Assembly (NCBI RefSeq): GCF_001625655.1
Contig: NZ_AUYB01000093.1
Coordinates: forward strand, 61,338-125,337
Direction of reading: 5' to 3'
Origin: Pseudoalteromonas luteoviolacea DSM 6061
GTDB taxonomy: Bacteria > Pseudomonadota > Gammaproteobacteria > Enterobacterales > Alteromonadaceae
DNA length: 64,000 nt
Shown here: in pieces, positions 26,919 to 37,123 of the stretch
How the letters are laid out: each line of letters begins with the position of its first letter
Numbering within the stretch: position 1 is the first letter of the stretch
The notes under the pieces: model-generated
The model's input: only the letters and a program-made list of their open reading frames with translations
Told to the model about the DNA's origin: nothing
The model's database searches: none
Position numbers and translations under genes: made by a program

Positions 26919-27328
26919 AAACCCAATCCCACAGCGAGACGATTCCAACTGTTTATTTGCAAAGCTACAGCCACAACCGCTAGGCGCTGCTTTTCATCGA
27001 GTATTTCATTGCTAAGAGGTGTCAGAAGTTTCACTTCAGTTACTTGCCGAGCTAGCTGCAATACGCTCCGTTCAAATTCAGAAAGTGATGCTAAATTAGG
27101 CTCGAATATCGCCTTATGAAAATGCGTAAACTGCTCCTGACTGGTGGTATCTTTCAACGCTTCTTCGTGCATAATTTTACAGTACTGACAGCCGTTGATT
27201 TGCGAAACATACAACCGGATTAAATGCACTGTCGACGCAGGCAGGCATTGCTCAGCTTGCGCACTCAATCCGCCCAGTGCGGTATGAATATATGGATATT
27301 GGGTTAATAGCTGTGATTGAGAAATCAT
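26915..27328 (-). CDS. Carboxymuconolactone decarboxylase/AhpD-like protein
   Basis: A 137-residue helical protein with the family motif CQYCKIMHE: two Cys separated by two residues, with a His three residues after the second. These form the redox or peroxidatic pair in AhpD-like alkylhydroperoxidases. The preceding LIRLYVSQINGC helix is also typical. It would act in the cytoplasm, perhaps against peroxides, although many members have no known substrate. Single gene. Confidence 0.82.
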   Translation of the reverse strand: MISQSQLLTQYPYIHTALGGLSAQAEQCLPASTVHLIRLYVSQINGCQYCKIMHEEALKDTTSQEQFTHFHKAIFEPNLASLSEFERSVLQLARQVTEVKLLTPLSNEILDEKQRLAVVAVALQINSWNRLAVGLGF

Positions 27329-27427
27329 AAAAAAGCTCCTTATTTAAAACTGTTAAAGAGCTTAAAACAGGCATTGACTAAAAAATTGGATATTTCCGAC
27401 ATGCTTGAGTAGAAATATCAAAACAAC

Positions 27428-27922
27428 CTAGGTGGCAGATTTTTGAGCATTCATTGGCGTTGCCAAAATAATGATAACAGCACCTATCATAATCGCCACA
27501 TCAGCAATATTGAAAATCCCCGTACGTAACGACCCTACACCGACATTAATAAAATCGATAACGGCACCTTGATTTAAGACCCGATCAATCAGGTTCCCCA
27601 ACCCACCAGCAAAAATTAGAGATAAAGAAGTCACTTGTAACTTGGTCAAATCATGTGACTTCAGCATATAACCCATTAACGCTGAGAGAAAAACGCCTAT
27701 CGCAATAACAAAAAACAACGTTCTTTGTAGGGGGGTAAAATCTGCTCCAAAACTCAGGAATACCCCTAAGTTCTCGGTATAGCCGATTCTGACAATATCA
27801 CCCCAGTAGCTGGTCATCTGCCATGGGACCAGATAATCACTGGCCCACCATTTCGTACCTTGATCTAATATCAAGCAAATTGCACATACCAGTGCAATGT
27901 GTACACCCTTGTTCTCTGTCAT
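27428..27922 (-). CDS. lspA: Signal peptidase II (lipoprotein signal peptidase)
   Basis: About 164 residues from the ATG at 27922 (GGGAGC 7 nt upstream; an earlier in-frame start at 27964 lacks a site). Four membrane helices. The two catalytic Asp lie in GNLIDRVLNQG and FNIADVAIM, and VIDFINV matches the conserved segment between them. It would cleave prolipoproteins before the lipidated Cys at the inner membrane. The usual ileS and fkpB neighbours are absent, so this is probably a second, accessory copy. No lipoprotein gene is directly adjacent. Confidence 0.85.
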   Translation of the reverse strand: MTENKGVHIALVCAICLILDQGTKWWASDYLVPWQMTSYWGDIVRIGYTENLGVFLSFGADFTPLQRTLFFVIAIGVFLSALMGYMLKSHDLTKLQVTSLSLIFAGGLGNLIDRVLNQGAVIDFINVGVGSLRTGIFNIADVAIMIGAVIIILATPMNAQKSAT

Positions 27923-28090
27923 TGTTATGCTCCCGTTGCTCAGTACTTCACTATAAAAAGCCATTGGTGAACATAAAATGACAAACCGATAAACACCTCA
28001 ATAATTTTAATTTTATTAATATTATCAATGAATAAGTTACAGGCCGGGTTTACAAGTTTGACACCTCAGCCCGCATTCTCGATATAAATA

Positions 28091-29782
28091 TCAGGTCACA
28101 AAGCGATTAAAGTTGGTATGTAAATCAATTATCCTTTTTGCAATGTTCTGATTGGCATCGGCTGTTTCACTTGCTCCCTGTGCCGTCTCCTTCGCCAATT
28201 CATTAATATTATTGATGTTTTTATCAATATCTACGGCCACCATAGATTGTTGCTCGGTCGCGGTCGCAATTTGCGTGTTTAGGTCATTAATTTGCTCGAT
28301 TGCGCCCGATGCTTCATCAAGCATGGTCTGGGTCTTCTCGCTCTTCTCAAAACAATTGTGCGCACTCACCTTCCCTTTTTCCATGCTGTTGACGACTTTA
28401 TTGGCTTCTGTTTTTAAGCGATCAAGTAAGTCTTGAATATCTGCGGTTGATGATTGAGTGCGTGTTGCTAGCGTTCTAACTTCGTCTGCAACCACCGCGA
28501 AACCTCGACCACTTTCACCAGCGCGCGCGGCCTCTATTGCAGCATTAAGTGCCAACAAGTTGGTCTGTTCAGAAATACTTTGAATGGCCTCTAGTACTGA
28601 GCTGATATTGTTAGTTTCTTCCACCAGCTCAGCAATATCATCTGATGCCAGATTTAACTCAGAAACTAAATTCTCAATAATTTTATTGGTCTGGGTTGCA
28701 ATTTGTTTACCCGTTTGGACCTTTTCACGCACCTTGGCTGTCGCCTCGGCTGCATGAGCCGTACTTTTTGACATGTCTTGGGTGGTGGTAGTCATTTCAT
28801 ACACCGCAGCAGCCACCATTTCGGTTTGGTTTTTTTGCTCCGTGACACTTTTTTCTGTTTGGCGCATTACATTCATAGCCAGCTCTGAAGAGTCACCCAA
28901 ACTGCGCACCACATCGTTGGTACTCACAATCGTAGAACGTAAGCCACTAATAAACTTATTAAATTCTCGTGCCATTATACCGGTTTCATCCTTCGCAGAC
29001 TCATCCAACATCACGGTTAAATCACCATCACCGCTGGCTACGGATTTCAAACGAACGATAAGTTCATCAATGGGTGTGGTAATGGAGCGACTTATCATAA
29101 ACGCAGCACCAAGGGCCACCAATAAAGCAGCAATGGCTGAAATCGATATCAATTTAATGGCTAGGATTTCGTCTTTTTCAGCCTTTAAAGTGGCTTTTTG
29201 AGTGAACTCCTGCACTTCAGCAAGGACTGCAATCAGTTCGTCTTTAAGCTGATCTTCCTCTGCTTCGATTTTCTTTGCCAACGGCATCAGCTCTAAAATA
29301 GACTGACTGGGGAGCTGATTCAATAGTTGCTTTAGATCCATACTGGCCTGAGCATAATGCTTGGTGATGACTTGGAGCTCACCTTCAACTTCGCGAAACT
29401 TACTGGCAGCTTCTTCAGAGTGCGCCATAGTGATAGCCTGCGCTGCAAAAGCGGTAGTATCGTCGATTTCTTTTTCAACTTTGGCCATTGAGGTCATTAA
29501 CTTTTGGGATAACTGCACCACTTTAGTGTCATAACCTTGTGTACCGCTATCAGCCAATGATTTATATAACAGCAACCGCTCAAATAGGATTGCTTGCTCT
29601 AACTGGTGTTCGGTTATTTGCGTCAGAAAATTATTCAGTGGAATATCTTCCTCGGCAATATCTATCAGTTCATATCCGATCTTGGCCATTTGCACTAAAG
29701 CGATTGCGCTCACAAGCAATAACATTGCAAGTTGCACAGTCGCCATCAAGTAGATGCGCTTGGCAATACTGAGATGATTCAT
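28091..29782 (-). CDS. Methyl-accepting chemotaxis protein, helical-bundle sensor
   Basis: About 563 residues. A first membrane helix (about 10-32), a periplasmic helical region of about 165 residues (four-helix-bundle type, rich in E/Q/L), a second helix near 210-230, a HAMP domain ([11 protein letters not shown]) and the signalling hairpin with tip region [19 protein letters not shown]. There is no C-terminal CheR-binding pentapeptide. The start may be the ATG at 29782 or 29788. It lies just downstream of the BLUF protein gene in the same direction, with a 51-bp gap to that gene's stop. Confidence 0.88.
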   Translation of the reverse strand: MNHLSIAKRIYLMATVQLAMLLLVSAIALVQMAKIGYELIDIAEEDIPLNNFLTQITEHQLEQAILFERLLLYKSLADSGTQGYDTKVVQLSQKLMTSMAKVEKEIDDTTAFAAQAITMAHSEEAASKFREVEGELQVITKHYAQASMDLKQLLNQLPSQSILELMPLAKKIEAEEDQLKDELIAVLAEVQEFTQKATLKAEKDEILAIKLISISAIAALLVALGAAFMISRSITTPIDELIVRLKSVASGDGDLTVMLDESAKDETGIMAREFNKFISGLRSTIVSTNDVVRSLGDSSELAMNVMRQTEKSVTEQKNQTEMVAAAVYEMTTTTQDMSKSTAHAAEATAKVREKVQTGKQIATQTNKIIENLVSELNLASDDIAELVEETNNISSVLEAIQSISEQTNLLALNAAIEAARAGESGRGFAVVADEVRTLATRTQSSTADIQDLLDRLKTEANKVVNSMEKGKVSAHNCFEKSEKTQTMLDEASGAIEQINDLNTQIATATEQQSMVAVDIDKNINNINELAKETAQGASETADANQNIAKRIIDLHTNFNRFVT

Positions 29783-29833
29783 ACACACGACGCCTTATTT
29801 TATTGAGTGTAAATGCTAAAAGCCGCTTCTAAC

Positions 29834-30250
29834 TCAACAGGTTTTAAAGTAGCAAAGTAACTGCACCGAAAAATCGGGGTGACTTTGCAAAAATGCGTAG
29901 TTATCTTCCTGACTTAAAAACTCCGAAAACCCTTCTTCATTACAGAGCTTTGAACTATCAAAACACCTAAAGCCCATTTTCCAGTGCGAAAACACCCGCT
30001 CAGGAACTGCCTGTTCATGCAACTTATTAATACGCTCATGACGTGGGTCTTTTGAGATCACCTCAAATAGAGCTCGAACTTCCTCTTTTTTACCTTCCAG
30101 CAGCTGAATAAAAGTCCCTTTACCATCATAAAGTAAAAGGCCCGTGATACCATTTGCAACATTACGCTGGCGAAATTTACTCATCATTTTGGCTAGTTCT
30201 AATTCTGTATGGCGCTTTTTTGCTTTACTGATATACACTAGCTGAAACAT
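29834..30250 (-). CDS. BLUF-domain blue-light sensor protein
   Basis: About 138 residues from the ATG at 30250 (GAGGGG upstream); the longer reading from 30331 adds 27 basic residues not typical of the family. BLUF proteins bind FAD and undergo a light-driven hydrogen-bond switch. The key residues are present, counted from this start: Tyr6 (LVYISKA), Asn30 (QRNVANGITGLLLYDG), Gln49 (FIQLLEG), and Trp90/Met92 (SHWKMGF). The RHERI stretch is also conserved. It is a single-domain protein with a C-terminal tail of about 35 residues and no output domain. It sits between two chemoreceptor genes on the same strand, which suggests light input to chemotaxis, an inference from position. Confidence 0.9.
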   Translation of the reverse strand: MFQLVYISKAKKRHTELELAKMMSKFRQRNVANGITGLLLYDGKGTFIQLLEGKKEEVRALFEVISKDPRHERINKLHEQAVPERVFSHWKMGFRCFDSSKLCNEEGFSEFLSQEDNYAFLQSHPDFSVQLLCYFKTC

Positions 30251-30378
30251 GAATTTTACACCCCTCGCAATCTTGCTTTTGATGGCTTTATTCAGAACTT
30301 TATTTCTTTTACGCTCCTTAAGATCTAGCACACAGCCTTTTAATTTACCAAATGCGTTTCAAAATCAGTGACATATAA

Positions 30379-32022
30379 TTATCGAACCTTAAAAAAGCTG
30401 ATCGCGCTATGCATACCCGCAGAGAGTGCATCTAGTTTTTGGGTTGCATTCCGGTTGGTTTCAGTCACTTCAATGGCATTGTCTGACATCGCTGAGATAG
30501 AACCCATTGCATCAGATACTTCTGAAATGGCGCTGACCTGTTCTGCACTCGCTTGCACCACTTCACGCACGCGGTGCAGTGAATCACTGGCTTGTGCGTC
30601 AATGCTCTGCAATAGCTCAGTGGCTTCTTGGATCAATGCTTTACCATTCTCTACTTGCGGCTGTGTTTGCTCCATGGCCTCTACAGAAGCAGACGTTTCT
30701 TTTTGAATTTCGCCAATCATAGCTTCAATTTGTGCCGTTGCTTCGCCAGTTCGCTTGGCAAGCTGCCTTACTTCGTCGGCAACTACGGCAAACCCTCGGC
30801 CAGATTCACCGGCTCGTGCCGCTTCAATTGCCGCGTTTAACGCTAACAGGTTGGTCTGCTCTGAAATGCCACTTATCACATTGGCAATACCACCGATTTG
30901 TTCAGTGTTCGCTTCAAGCTTTTTAATTTGCGCCACCGTTGCGTTAACTGTATCAGCAATGCGTACGATTTCAGCTGCACTGGCTGCGATTGCATCCCGT
31001 CCTTTATCTGCAAATTGTACTGTGGACTCTGAGTTTTCTTCTGTTTTTGTTGTAAGCTCACTCACATGATCAATACTGCTTCGCAAGTGCTCCAACCGCG
31101 CTACAGTTTGTTGCGTCAGCGTCGCTTGTTGTTGCGCTGCGGCATAAATATCATCAGAACCAGAAGACACTACTTTGGCCTGTTCAGCTAAATCGGATGC
31201 GCCACCAACCACATTGGACACGATTTCAGTTAATTGCAGCTTCATTTCAAAGAGTTTTGCCAACATGCTATTGGGGTAGTCGGTGGCCATGTGCTGAGTT
31301 AGATCGCCCTGAGATATGGCGGATAAAGCGCGCTCAGCTTGACGTACCTCGCCACCTAATGCCTCTCTGATACTCTTTGCAATCATGAGTCCTATAAACA
31401 CACTGACTGCAATTGCCAACAAAGTGGCCGCTATCATAAACTGAGCAAAACCACCCGCCACATCACGCGCCTCTGGCGTAGCTAATTGGTTGGCTTCCTC
31501 TTGATAATCAATAAACTCATTGATACGTGCAAGCCAAGTAATAAAAGCAGGGCGAGCTTGTTGTAATACGATGTCATCAACCTCTTGCCCGTCCCGTTTA
31601 AGTGCAATGATGTTGTCAACTAACGGTCGGGTTGTGACTTTAATATCTTCAATGCTTTTTAAAATGCGCCTTTCTTTGTCATTAAATGGCACGCCTTGTG
31701 ATTTCATTTGCGCCATGCTGTTTTCTGCTTCGACATAAAAACGTTGTAGTTGCGCAATCTCTTGTTCAAACTCTCTTAGCTCAGCAGTGGAATTGGTAAT
31801 CGCCACATCCCTTATAGCAATGGCTGTATCATGCACACTGCCTCTAAAATTAATGGCATAGCGCTGTTTAACTGAGTTGACATCGGTCATCTGTGCAAGG
31901 GTATCATCGATAAAATTGACGTCTTTAATCCCAATGCTAGTCAGCAAGATCATTAGGCACAAAATCGCGCCGTACCCAACAGATAGCCTCTGTCGTATTG
32001 TGAGCCCAGCTAGAAAGTTCAT
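30379..32022 (-). CDS. Methyl-accepting chemotaxis protein, 4HB-type sensor
   Basis: A 547-residue receptor: membrane helix at about 10-30, a periplasmic four-helix-bundle domain (about 32-190, with [17 protein letters not shown] typical of 4HB_MCP), a second membrane helix (about 192-212), HAMP, and the signalling domain with [19 protein letters not shown] and [18 protein letters not shown]. The end is ISFFKVR, with no tether pentapeptide. It is upstream of the BLUF gene on the same strand. The ligand is unknown. 4HB receptors may sense amino acids, organic acids or, through partners, other cues. Confidence 0.88.
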   Translation of the reverse strand: MNFLAGLTIRQRLSVGYGAILCLMILLTSIGIKDVNFIDDTLAQMTDVNSVKQRYAINFRGSVHDTAIAIRDVAITNSTAELREFEQEIAQLQRFYVEAENSMAQMKSQGVPFNDKERRILKSIEDIKVTTRPLVDNIIALKRDGQEVDDIVLQQARPAFITWLARINEFIDYQEEANQLATPEARDVAGGFAQFMIAATLLAIAVSVFIGLMIAKSIREALGGEVRQAERALSAISQGDLTQHMATDYPNSMLAKLFEMKLQLTEIVSNVVGGASDLAEQAKVVSSGSDDIYAAAQQQATLTQQTVARLEHLRSSIDHVSELTTKTEENSESTVQFADKGRDAIAASAAEIVRIADTVNATVAQIKKLEANTEQIGGIANVISGISEQTNLLALNAAIEAARAGESGRGFAVVADEVRQLAKRTGEATAQIEAMIGEIQKETSASVEAMEQTQPQVENGKALIQEATELLQSIDAQASDSLHRVREVVQASAEQVSAISEVSDAMGSISAMSDNAIEVTETNRNATQKLDALSAGMHSAISFFKVR

Positions 32023-32225
32023 TTATTCACCTTTTTGTCACATCCACTCTGTAAATTTAGGTCCAATCAAGTCATGGCGCCAATTATCAGGGCAGCAAAT
32101 TACGTTTATTTTAATGGTCCTTTATTAATAGACCCTATTCAACACCAATTACTCACGCAATATTTAATCCAAATATTTAAATAATTTATTACTTGAAGTT
32201 CAGAAGCATAACGCGATAATATTAA

Positions 32226-32240
32226 TAATAATCATTATCA
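32226..32240 (+). promoter_or_regulatory. Fur box upstream of the CxxC-plug TonB receptor
   Basis: TAATAATCATTATCA matches all but one defined base of the 7-1-7 Fur core and ends 16 bp before the GTG start of the receptor, so it would cover the promoter or leader region. Confidence 0.75.
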
Positions 32241-32255
32241 CTAATAAAGATTGAC

Positions 32256-34382
32256 GTGAATCATTCTAGCCAATATGTATCCAAAGCCTTAATCGCGACA
32301 GCAATATTTGCAGCGCCCCAAATCTACGCCAGCAAAAATGAAAAACAAAATTTAGAACACATTGAAGTTCAAGGTGTACAGTCGCGCCTGCAAGCGCGTG
32401 GCATTCTTAAAGACAGCATTGCTAAAACCGAATTGATTGACTCAGAGCAACTTAAAAACATGCAGGCTGCCAATCTAAGTGAAGCCATTGATAAAGCGTT
32501 GGGCATTAGAGTCTCAAACGAATGTTCAATGTGCGGTGCTAAACGTATCATGATCAATGGTATGAAAGGCGAGCACACCAACATACTCGTTGATGGTGTG
32601 CCATTACATACAATGCTGTCTGGGTTTTATGGCATGGACAGTGTTGCAACCGCTGGCATAGGCACCATTGAAATTGCGCGTGGCGCTGGGGCATCACTCA
32701 CTGCACCAGAGGCCATCGGTGGCACCGTTAATTTGGTTTCACAAAAGCCCACTAAAAGCGGAGCGGAACTAGATGTGGCTTTTGGTAACTTGGACTACCG
32801 CAAGATTTCTATGGTCGCGATGGGGATCAGTGAGGATGACAAAAGTACTGTCAGTGTAATCGCTCAACATGATAGTCGTGCGCAATTCGACGGAGATAAA
32901 AACGGGGTAAGTGAGTCACCACTTCTTGATAATGATTCGTTAGCTGTGACACTTACTCATGACCTGTCTTTAGACACAACGCTAAAAGCGCGATATGGCC
33001 GCAGTCAGTCTGAAGTGTTTGGTGGACCGGTAATTGGCGATACGACCAGCTCCATCGCAGAAACATTGGCAAGCGTCAACAAAGGTGAAGCTGATAGTCT
33101 CTTTGTCGACAATGATGTGCGCAATCGTTACATAGGTCACCCTTGGGAAACCGCCGAGTGGGTTGACACACAACGTGAGGAGTGGCTCTTCACAGTTTTA
33201 CATAGCCTAGATAGTAACCTTGCACTGGATGTCAGTTATGCCAATGTAGAGCATATACAGGATTCATTTTACGAGAGCATTGATTACTACGCAAAGGATG
33301 ATATGCAATTTGCATCAGCCAAGCTCTACTACACCCTCAACAATCAACATTTGATAACAATGGGCTTCGATCATCGCGATGAAAAAATGCGCAGCCATAC
33401 AGAGGCACTTGCTAATAATCCGCTATATATGTCCGATAGCTTCGACTACTCTGTTTCTGGGTTATTTATTCAAGATACATACACCCCCTCTATCGATTTT
33501 GAGTTAGCTTTTGCAATACGCTTTGATCAGATCAATGCTGATTTTATCGCGAATCAGGCGGTTGACGACGAAATTGATGAGACATTAATCTCACCGCGCC
33601 TAGATATACGCTGGTTTCACCATGATAACTGGACATCTCGCTTTTCGGTGGGACAAGGCTATCGTGCGCCATTGTCCTTTTTTGAAAGTGATCATGGGAT
33701 ATTAGACGCTGAGAAAGGTTACCTTGTTGATGTACATGATGTAGAACGTTCACTTGGCTACAATTACTCGCTGAATCACACAGCAGATAAGATCAATGCC
33801 ACGTTATCTATTGCTTATACTCAAGTGGACAATTTAGCATCTTTGACACACAACCAATCTGGCACCCCTGTACTTGGGCAGTTAACTGAACGAGCCGATG
33901 TATTGGCATGGGACCTGGCCGTGAGCTATCAATTGACGTCTTCACTGCAGCTTGGCGGCAGCATTGAATCCTACCAATATAACGATGTATTTAAATCCTC
34001 ATTTGGTATCGCGCCAACCGAACAAAGAGCAAGCGTCAACCTAAGCTACGAGCTCGATGCATGGGACCTCAGTGCAAACTACCTACATGTACCCAGCCGA
34101 GATCTGACTGACTATGGGTATGAAGGATACAACGACCAACAAGCAACTCAGGCCAAACAAACCAATGTTGGCAGTTATGGGTTGCTCGACTTTAAGGTTG
34201 CTTACGCTATCAATAAGCAATTTGAATTATATTTTGGTATCACTAACGCCCTAGACTACAACCAAGCAGAAGATGAAGACACCCCCATCATGTTCGACAA
34301 CGAGGGCGGATATGATGTTACCTATATTTACGCGCCACTGAGAGGCAGGCAAGCCTTCTTGGGCTTCGACTATGACTTTTAA
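32256..34382 (+). CDS. TonB-dependent receptor with a CxxC motif in the plug
   Basis: A 708-residue receptor starting at a GTG. Signal peptide about 1-25, then a plug (about 38-165: HIEVQGVQSRLQARGILKDS, SEAIDKALGIRV, GEHTNILVDGVPLHTM, RGAGASLTAPEAIGGTVNLV) and a barrel ending in AFLGFDYDF. Cys90 and Cys93 (NECSMCGAK) are in the plug just before the ligand-facing loop, a trait of a receptor subfamily whose ligand is not known to me. The downstream thioredoxin-like gene overlaps the last 11 bp. The Fur box upstream points to iron limitation. The pairing of a plug dithiol with a periplasmic thioredoxin fold suggests redox control or metal binding. Confidence 0.9.
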   Translation: MNHSSQYVSKALIATAIFAAPQIYASKNEKQNLEHIEVQGVQSRLQARGILKDSIAKTELIDSEQLKNMQAANLSEAIDKALGIRVSNECSMCGAKRIMINGMKGEHTNILVDGVPLHTMLSGFYGMDSVATAGIGTIEIARGAGASLTAPEAIGGTVNLVSQKPTKSGAELDVAFGNLDYRKISMVAMGISEDDKSTVSVIAQHDSRAQFDGDKNGVSESPLLDNDSLAVTLTHDLSLDTTLKARYGRSQSEVFGGPVIGDTTSSIAETLASVNKGEADSLFVDNDVRNRYIGHPWETAEWVDTQREEWLFTVLHSLDSNLALDVSYANVEHIQDSFYESIDYYAKDDMQFASAKLYYTLNNQHLITMGFDHRDEKMRSHTEALANNPLYMSDSFDYSVSGLFIQDTYTPSIDFELAFAIRFDQINADFIANQAVDDEIDETLISPRLDIRWFHHDNWTSRFSVGQGYRAPLSFFESDHGILDAEKGYLVDVHDVERSLGYNYSLNHTADKINATLSIAYTQVDNLASLTHNQSGTPVLGQLTERADVLAWDLAVSYQLTSSLQLGGSIESYQYNDVFKSSFGIAPTEQRASVNLSYELDAWDLSANYLHVPSRDLTDYGYEGYNDQQATQAKQTNVGSYGLLDFKVAYAINKQFELYFGITNALDYNQAEDEDTPIMFDNEGGYDVTYIYAPLRGRQAFLGFDYDF

Positions 34383-34887
34383 ACAGCCGTTGCTTTGGCT
34401 CCCTTTGCTAGTGGCATCATTTTTTACGCATGCCGCTAGTCCTTTTTATCAATTAGAACTCACGGCCCTTAATAAGTACGCACCAAAGACGATGGCATAC
34501 TATCAAGGTCAGGTGCTGGCATTGATGCTGGTGCAGCCAAATTGTGGCTGGTGCAAAAAGCAACACAAACTATTAGAGAGTTTGTTTAATGCTCAGCCAA
34601 TTGAGTGTCGACGGTTTTCGGTTATGATGATGGCAACTGGCGCTGAAAAACGCCAGCTCGAAAGGGCAATGGCTCGCTATCAAACAAAATTCGCGACGGT
34701 CACACTGCCTAACTCGTTGGCTAATTCGCTCGAAAGCAAAAGTACGCCGCAAGTTTTCCTGCTGGATAGCAACGGCAATTTGGCCACATACCATATAGGA
34801 TTTATGCCTGAAGCGGCGCTACTAGCTCACTTACAGACATTAACGGCTGATGCTGGTTGCCGCATCAGCGCAACCAAGATTAGTTAG
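34372..34887 (+). CDS. Exported thioredoxin-fold protein coupled to the TonB receptor
   Basis: A 171-residue protein with a signal peptide (about 1-22, ending THAAS). The active-site motif is CGWC (Cys58, Cys61), followed by the cis-Pro segment STPQVF (Pro126) and DSNGNLATYHIG, all typical of thioredoxin-like periplasmic proteins. Two extra Cys (about 79 and near the end) are present. The ATG lies inside the receptor gene (11-bp overlap), so translation is coupled. It probably reduces or forms disulfides on an envelope partner. The receptor plug with its CxxC is the obvious candidate, by position only. Confidence 0.85.
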   Translation: MTFKQPLLWLPLLVASFFTHAASPFYQLELTALNKYAPKTMAYYQGQVLALMLVQPNCGWCKKQHKLLESLFNAQPIECRRFSVMMMATGAEKRQLERAMARYQTKFATVTLPNSLANSLESKSTPQVFLLDSNGNLATYHIGFMPEAALLAHLQTLTADAGCRISATKIS

Positions 34888-35050
34888 CTTTACCTAACCA
34901 GTTTAAAAACCCTTTTGCGTCTGCTGTATTTGCAAATGCAATGTAGCTTAGGCCATCTTGGTGTTTCACCGCCATGCGGCACTTATTCATAGAAATTGAT
35001 TGGACTGGCAAAGTGATTGCCACCTGCTGTCCTTGGTATAAGTAAGACAT
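34880..35050 (-). CDS. Small hypothetical protein (56 residues)
   Basis: An ORF convergent with the thioredoxin-like gene, overlapping its end by 8 bp. The product starts MSYLYQGQQVAITLPVQ, has one Cys (MNKCRMAVKHQDGLSY) and ends NTADAKGFLNWLGKAN. It has a balanced, protein-like composition with alternating strands and a C-terminal helix, and no signal or membrane segment. The ribosome site is weak. No family is recognised. Confidence 0.45.
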   Translation of the reverse strand: MSYLYQGQQVAITLPVQSISMNKCRMAVKHQDGLSYIAFANTADAKGFLNWLGKAN

Positions 35051-35573
35051 AATAAAACGCTCATAAATTAACTTTAATATCTTATTGCGAACAACGCATA
35101 TCGATATTGATTTTTTACATGATGCCTTATTAAGGTCTGCACAATAGATGTACCGTTGTTTAGTACTCTACGGGATCATGCCAAAGCATGATTGAAAATT
35201 AGATAATTTCAAGACAGACGCATTAAGGCGCTAACTTTAAAACTATGACTGACTGGATCAAGGTAAGACATAAACACTGCCTATTTATGTGAGTAAAATA
35301 AGCAAGTTGGCCAGCATACGTTAACAGTGAAAAATATACAAGAGAAAAATGATATTAATATGGCATTTATACTTTTTTTCTTGCTAATGTCGTTTTTCAT
35401 CTCACGAAGCGCCCACATATACGTCACGTTTATTTCCCAGTGGATGTATTTCTCTCAGTTTACTTGTTACTAAATTGGATATAAATCGTGCAATATTGAC
35501 GCAGTAAAAGTATGTTATGACTATACTTAACGTGCACCGTGCTATTAAATTGAATTGCCATTGGAGGAGTCTA
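35051..35573. other. Intergenic region before the hybrid kinase
   Basis: About 520 bp, AT-rich, without a convincing gene. A 37-codon hydrophobic reading (35360-35473) lacks a good ribosome site. The GGAGGAG ribosome site of the kinase lies at its end (35563-35569). Promoter elements are presumably present, but none is clear enough to mark. Confidence 0.4.
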
Positions 35574-37109
35574 GTGCACAGACTTGAAAAGGAACTGTAC
35601 GCTCATATACAAAAAAGCCCTGAGATTTTTAACTTTTTGGTTGAATGCTCTCTGGATGGCTTTTGGTACTGGGACTTAGAAAACCCAGCACAAGAGTGGA
35701 TGAGTCCCAAGCTTTGGCAAACCTTAGGGTACGACCCAAATACCAAGCAACATTTGGTCAGTGAATGGCAAGATATTATCAATCAAGATGACTTGAAACT
35801 TGCAATGGAAAACTTTGAAAAACACAAAGCCGATCCAACCTACCCCTATGACCAAATCGTACGCTACACACATGCCACAGGTAAGACTATTTGGATAAGA
35901 TGCCGTGGCCTGATAATACGTGATGAAAATGACAAACCTGTTCGTATGGTTGGATCTCACACCGATATCACCGAAATAAAAGAAAGCGAGCGACGCGCAA
36001 TTGAAGCGCTCGAGGCACGAGAACAATTTTTTGCTCGTATGTCCCATGAAATTAGAACCCCATTGTTTGGTATTTTGGGGATAGCCGGCACGCTCAAAAG
36101 CGCAGTTGTAAATGACAAAATAGCGCAAGATATCAGCACAATTTTAAGTTGCGGTGAACAATTACAGTCCTTGCTAAATGATATTTTGACACTGGCAAAG
36201 CTAGATGCTGAAAAGTTATCCACCAGCATTGAGGTCGTTGACTTAGCAAGTGTATTTAGTCATATCCACGAATTGTACAGCGCGGCAGCTGACGATAAAC
36301 AGTTAGCGCTTGAAGTGGAAACAGACAACGTTACAGGTATGTTTGTTAAGACAGACAAAGTGCGCCTAACCCAAGTACTCAGCAACTTGGTTAGTAATGC
36401 AATCAAGTACACTAAGACTGGTTCAGTCAAGGTGCAAGCAAAATTTGAGCGTGAAGAGTGCACTATTTCGGTTATAGATACAGGCGTAGGCATCAAAGAT
36501 GTCGATGCTATTTTCAACGCTTACACACAAGAAGACACATCTTATGAAAGCATGGTCAGTGGCAGTGGTTTAGGACTCGAAGTTGTCAGTCAGCTCTGCG
36601 AGTTACTCAATTATGATTTAAGCTTTAATTCAGAAGTAGATGTGGGTACTCAGGTCACTATTTCGATGGCCGCAGTTCAAGCACAAACCCCAAGCGCCGA
36701 GCAAGAAAAAGTCAGTGAACCTTTGCCTGAGCTGTCGATTTCACGCACGTTGATTGTGGACGACAATGCTCTTAATCAAGTAATCACTACTAAGATGCTC
36801 TCTTCAATATGTCCAGACATTGAAAAAGCTTCCGATGGCTATGAAGCATTGCAAGTCATTAGCAAAAGCCCGCCATTTGATTTGATCTTACTCGATATCA
36901 ATATGCCTAAAATGAACGGTTATGAAGTTCTTGCACTCATTAATACTATGTCACTCGATACACAACCCTACATTATTATGTTGTCTGCCGATGCATTTGA
37001 GGCAACTCAACAAAAGTGTTTGGAGCTCGGGGCAGACGGCTATCTCACCAAACCATTCACACAGCAAGAATTAACCGAGGCATTGAGTACTATGCCTGTT
37101 TCGAAATAG
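35574..37109 (+). CDS. PAS-containing hybrid sensor histidine kinase
   Basis: The start is taken at the GTG at 35574, five bases after GGAGGAG; an in-frame ATG at 35517 has no ribosome site. About 511 residues, without membrane spans. A PAS/PAC domain (about 20-135; DGFWYWDLENP, WIRCRGLIIRDEN, VGSHTDITEIK) is followed by a HisKA domain (RMSHEIRTPLFGILG) and a HATPase domain (LVSNAIKYTK, DTGVGI, SGSGLGLEVVSQL). The C-terminal receiver has its phospho-Asp in LILLDINMPKMNG and the Lys in YLTKPF. No Hpt domain is present, so phosphate must pass to a separate protein. It is followed by a periplasmic binding protein and a LuxR-type regulator, 14 bp and a short overlap apart. Confidence 0.88.
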   Translation: MHRLEKELYAHIQKSPEIFNFLVECSLDGFWYWDLENPAQEWMSPKLWQTLGYDPNTKQHLVSEWQDIINQDDLKLAMENFEKHKADPTYPYDQIVRYTHATGKTIWIRCRGLIIRDENDKPVRMVGSHTDITEIKESERRAIEALEAREQFFARMSHEIRTPLFGILGIAGTLKSAVVNDKIAQDISTILSCGEQLQSLLNDILTLAKLDAEKLSTSIEVVDLASVFSHIHELYSAAADDKQLALEVETDNVTGMFVKTDKVRLTQVLSNLVSNAIKYTKTGSVKVQAKFEREECTISVIDTGVGIKDVDAIFNAYTQEDTSYESMVSGSGLGLEVVSQLCELLNYDLSFNSEVDVGTQVTISMAAVQAQTPSAEQEKVSEPLPELSISRTLIVDDNALNQVITTKMLSSICPDIEKASDGYEALQVISKSPPFDLILLDINMPKMNGYEVLALINTMSLDTQPYIIMLSADAFEATQQKCLELGADGYLTKPFTQQELTEALSTMPVSK

Positions 37110-37123
37110 AGCACTGAGCAGTA

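Noticed and set aside
35360..35473. A 37-residue hydrophobic + strand ORF before the hybrid kinase
   Set aside because: No ribosome site and AT-rich DNA readily gives short hydrophobic readings.
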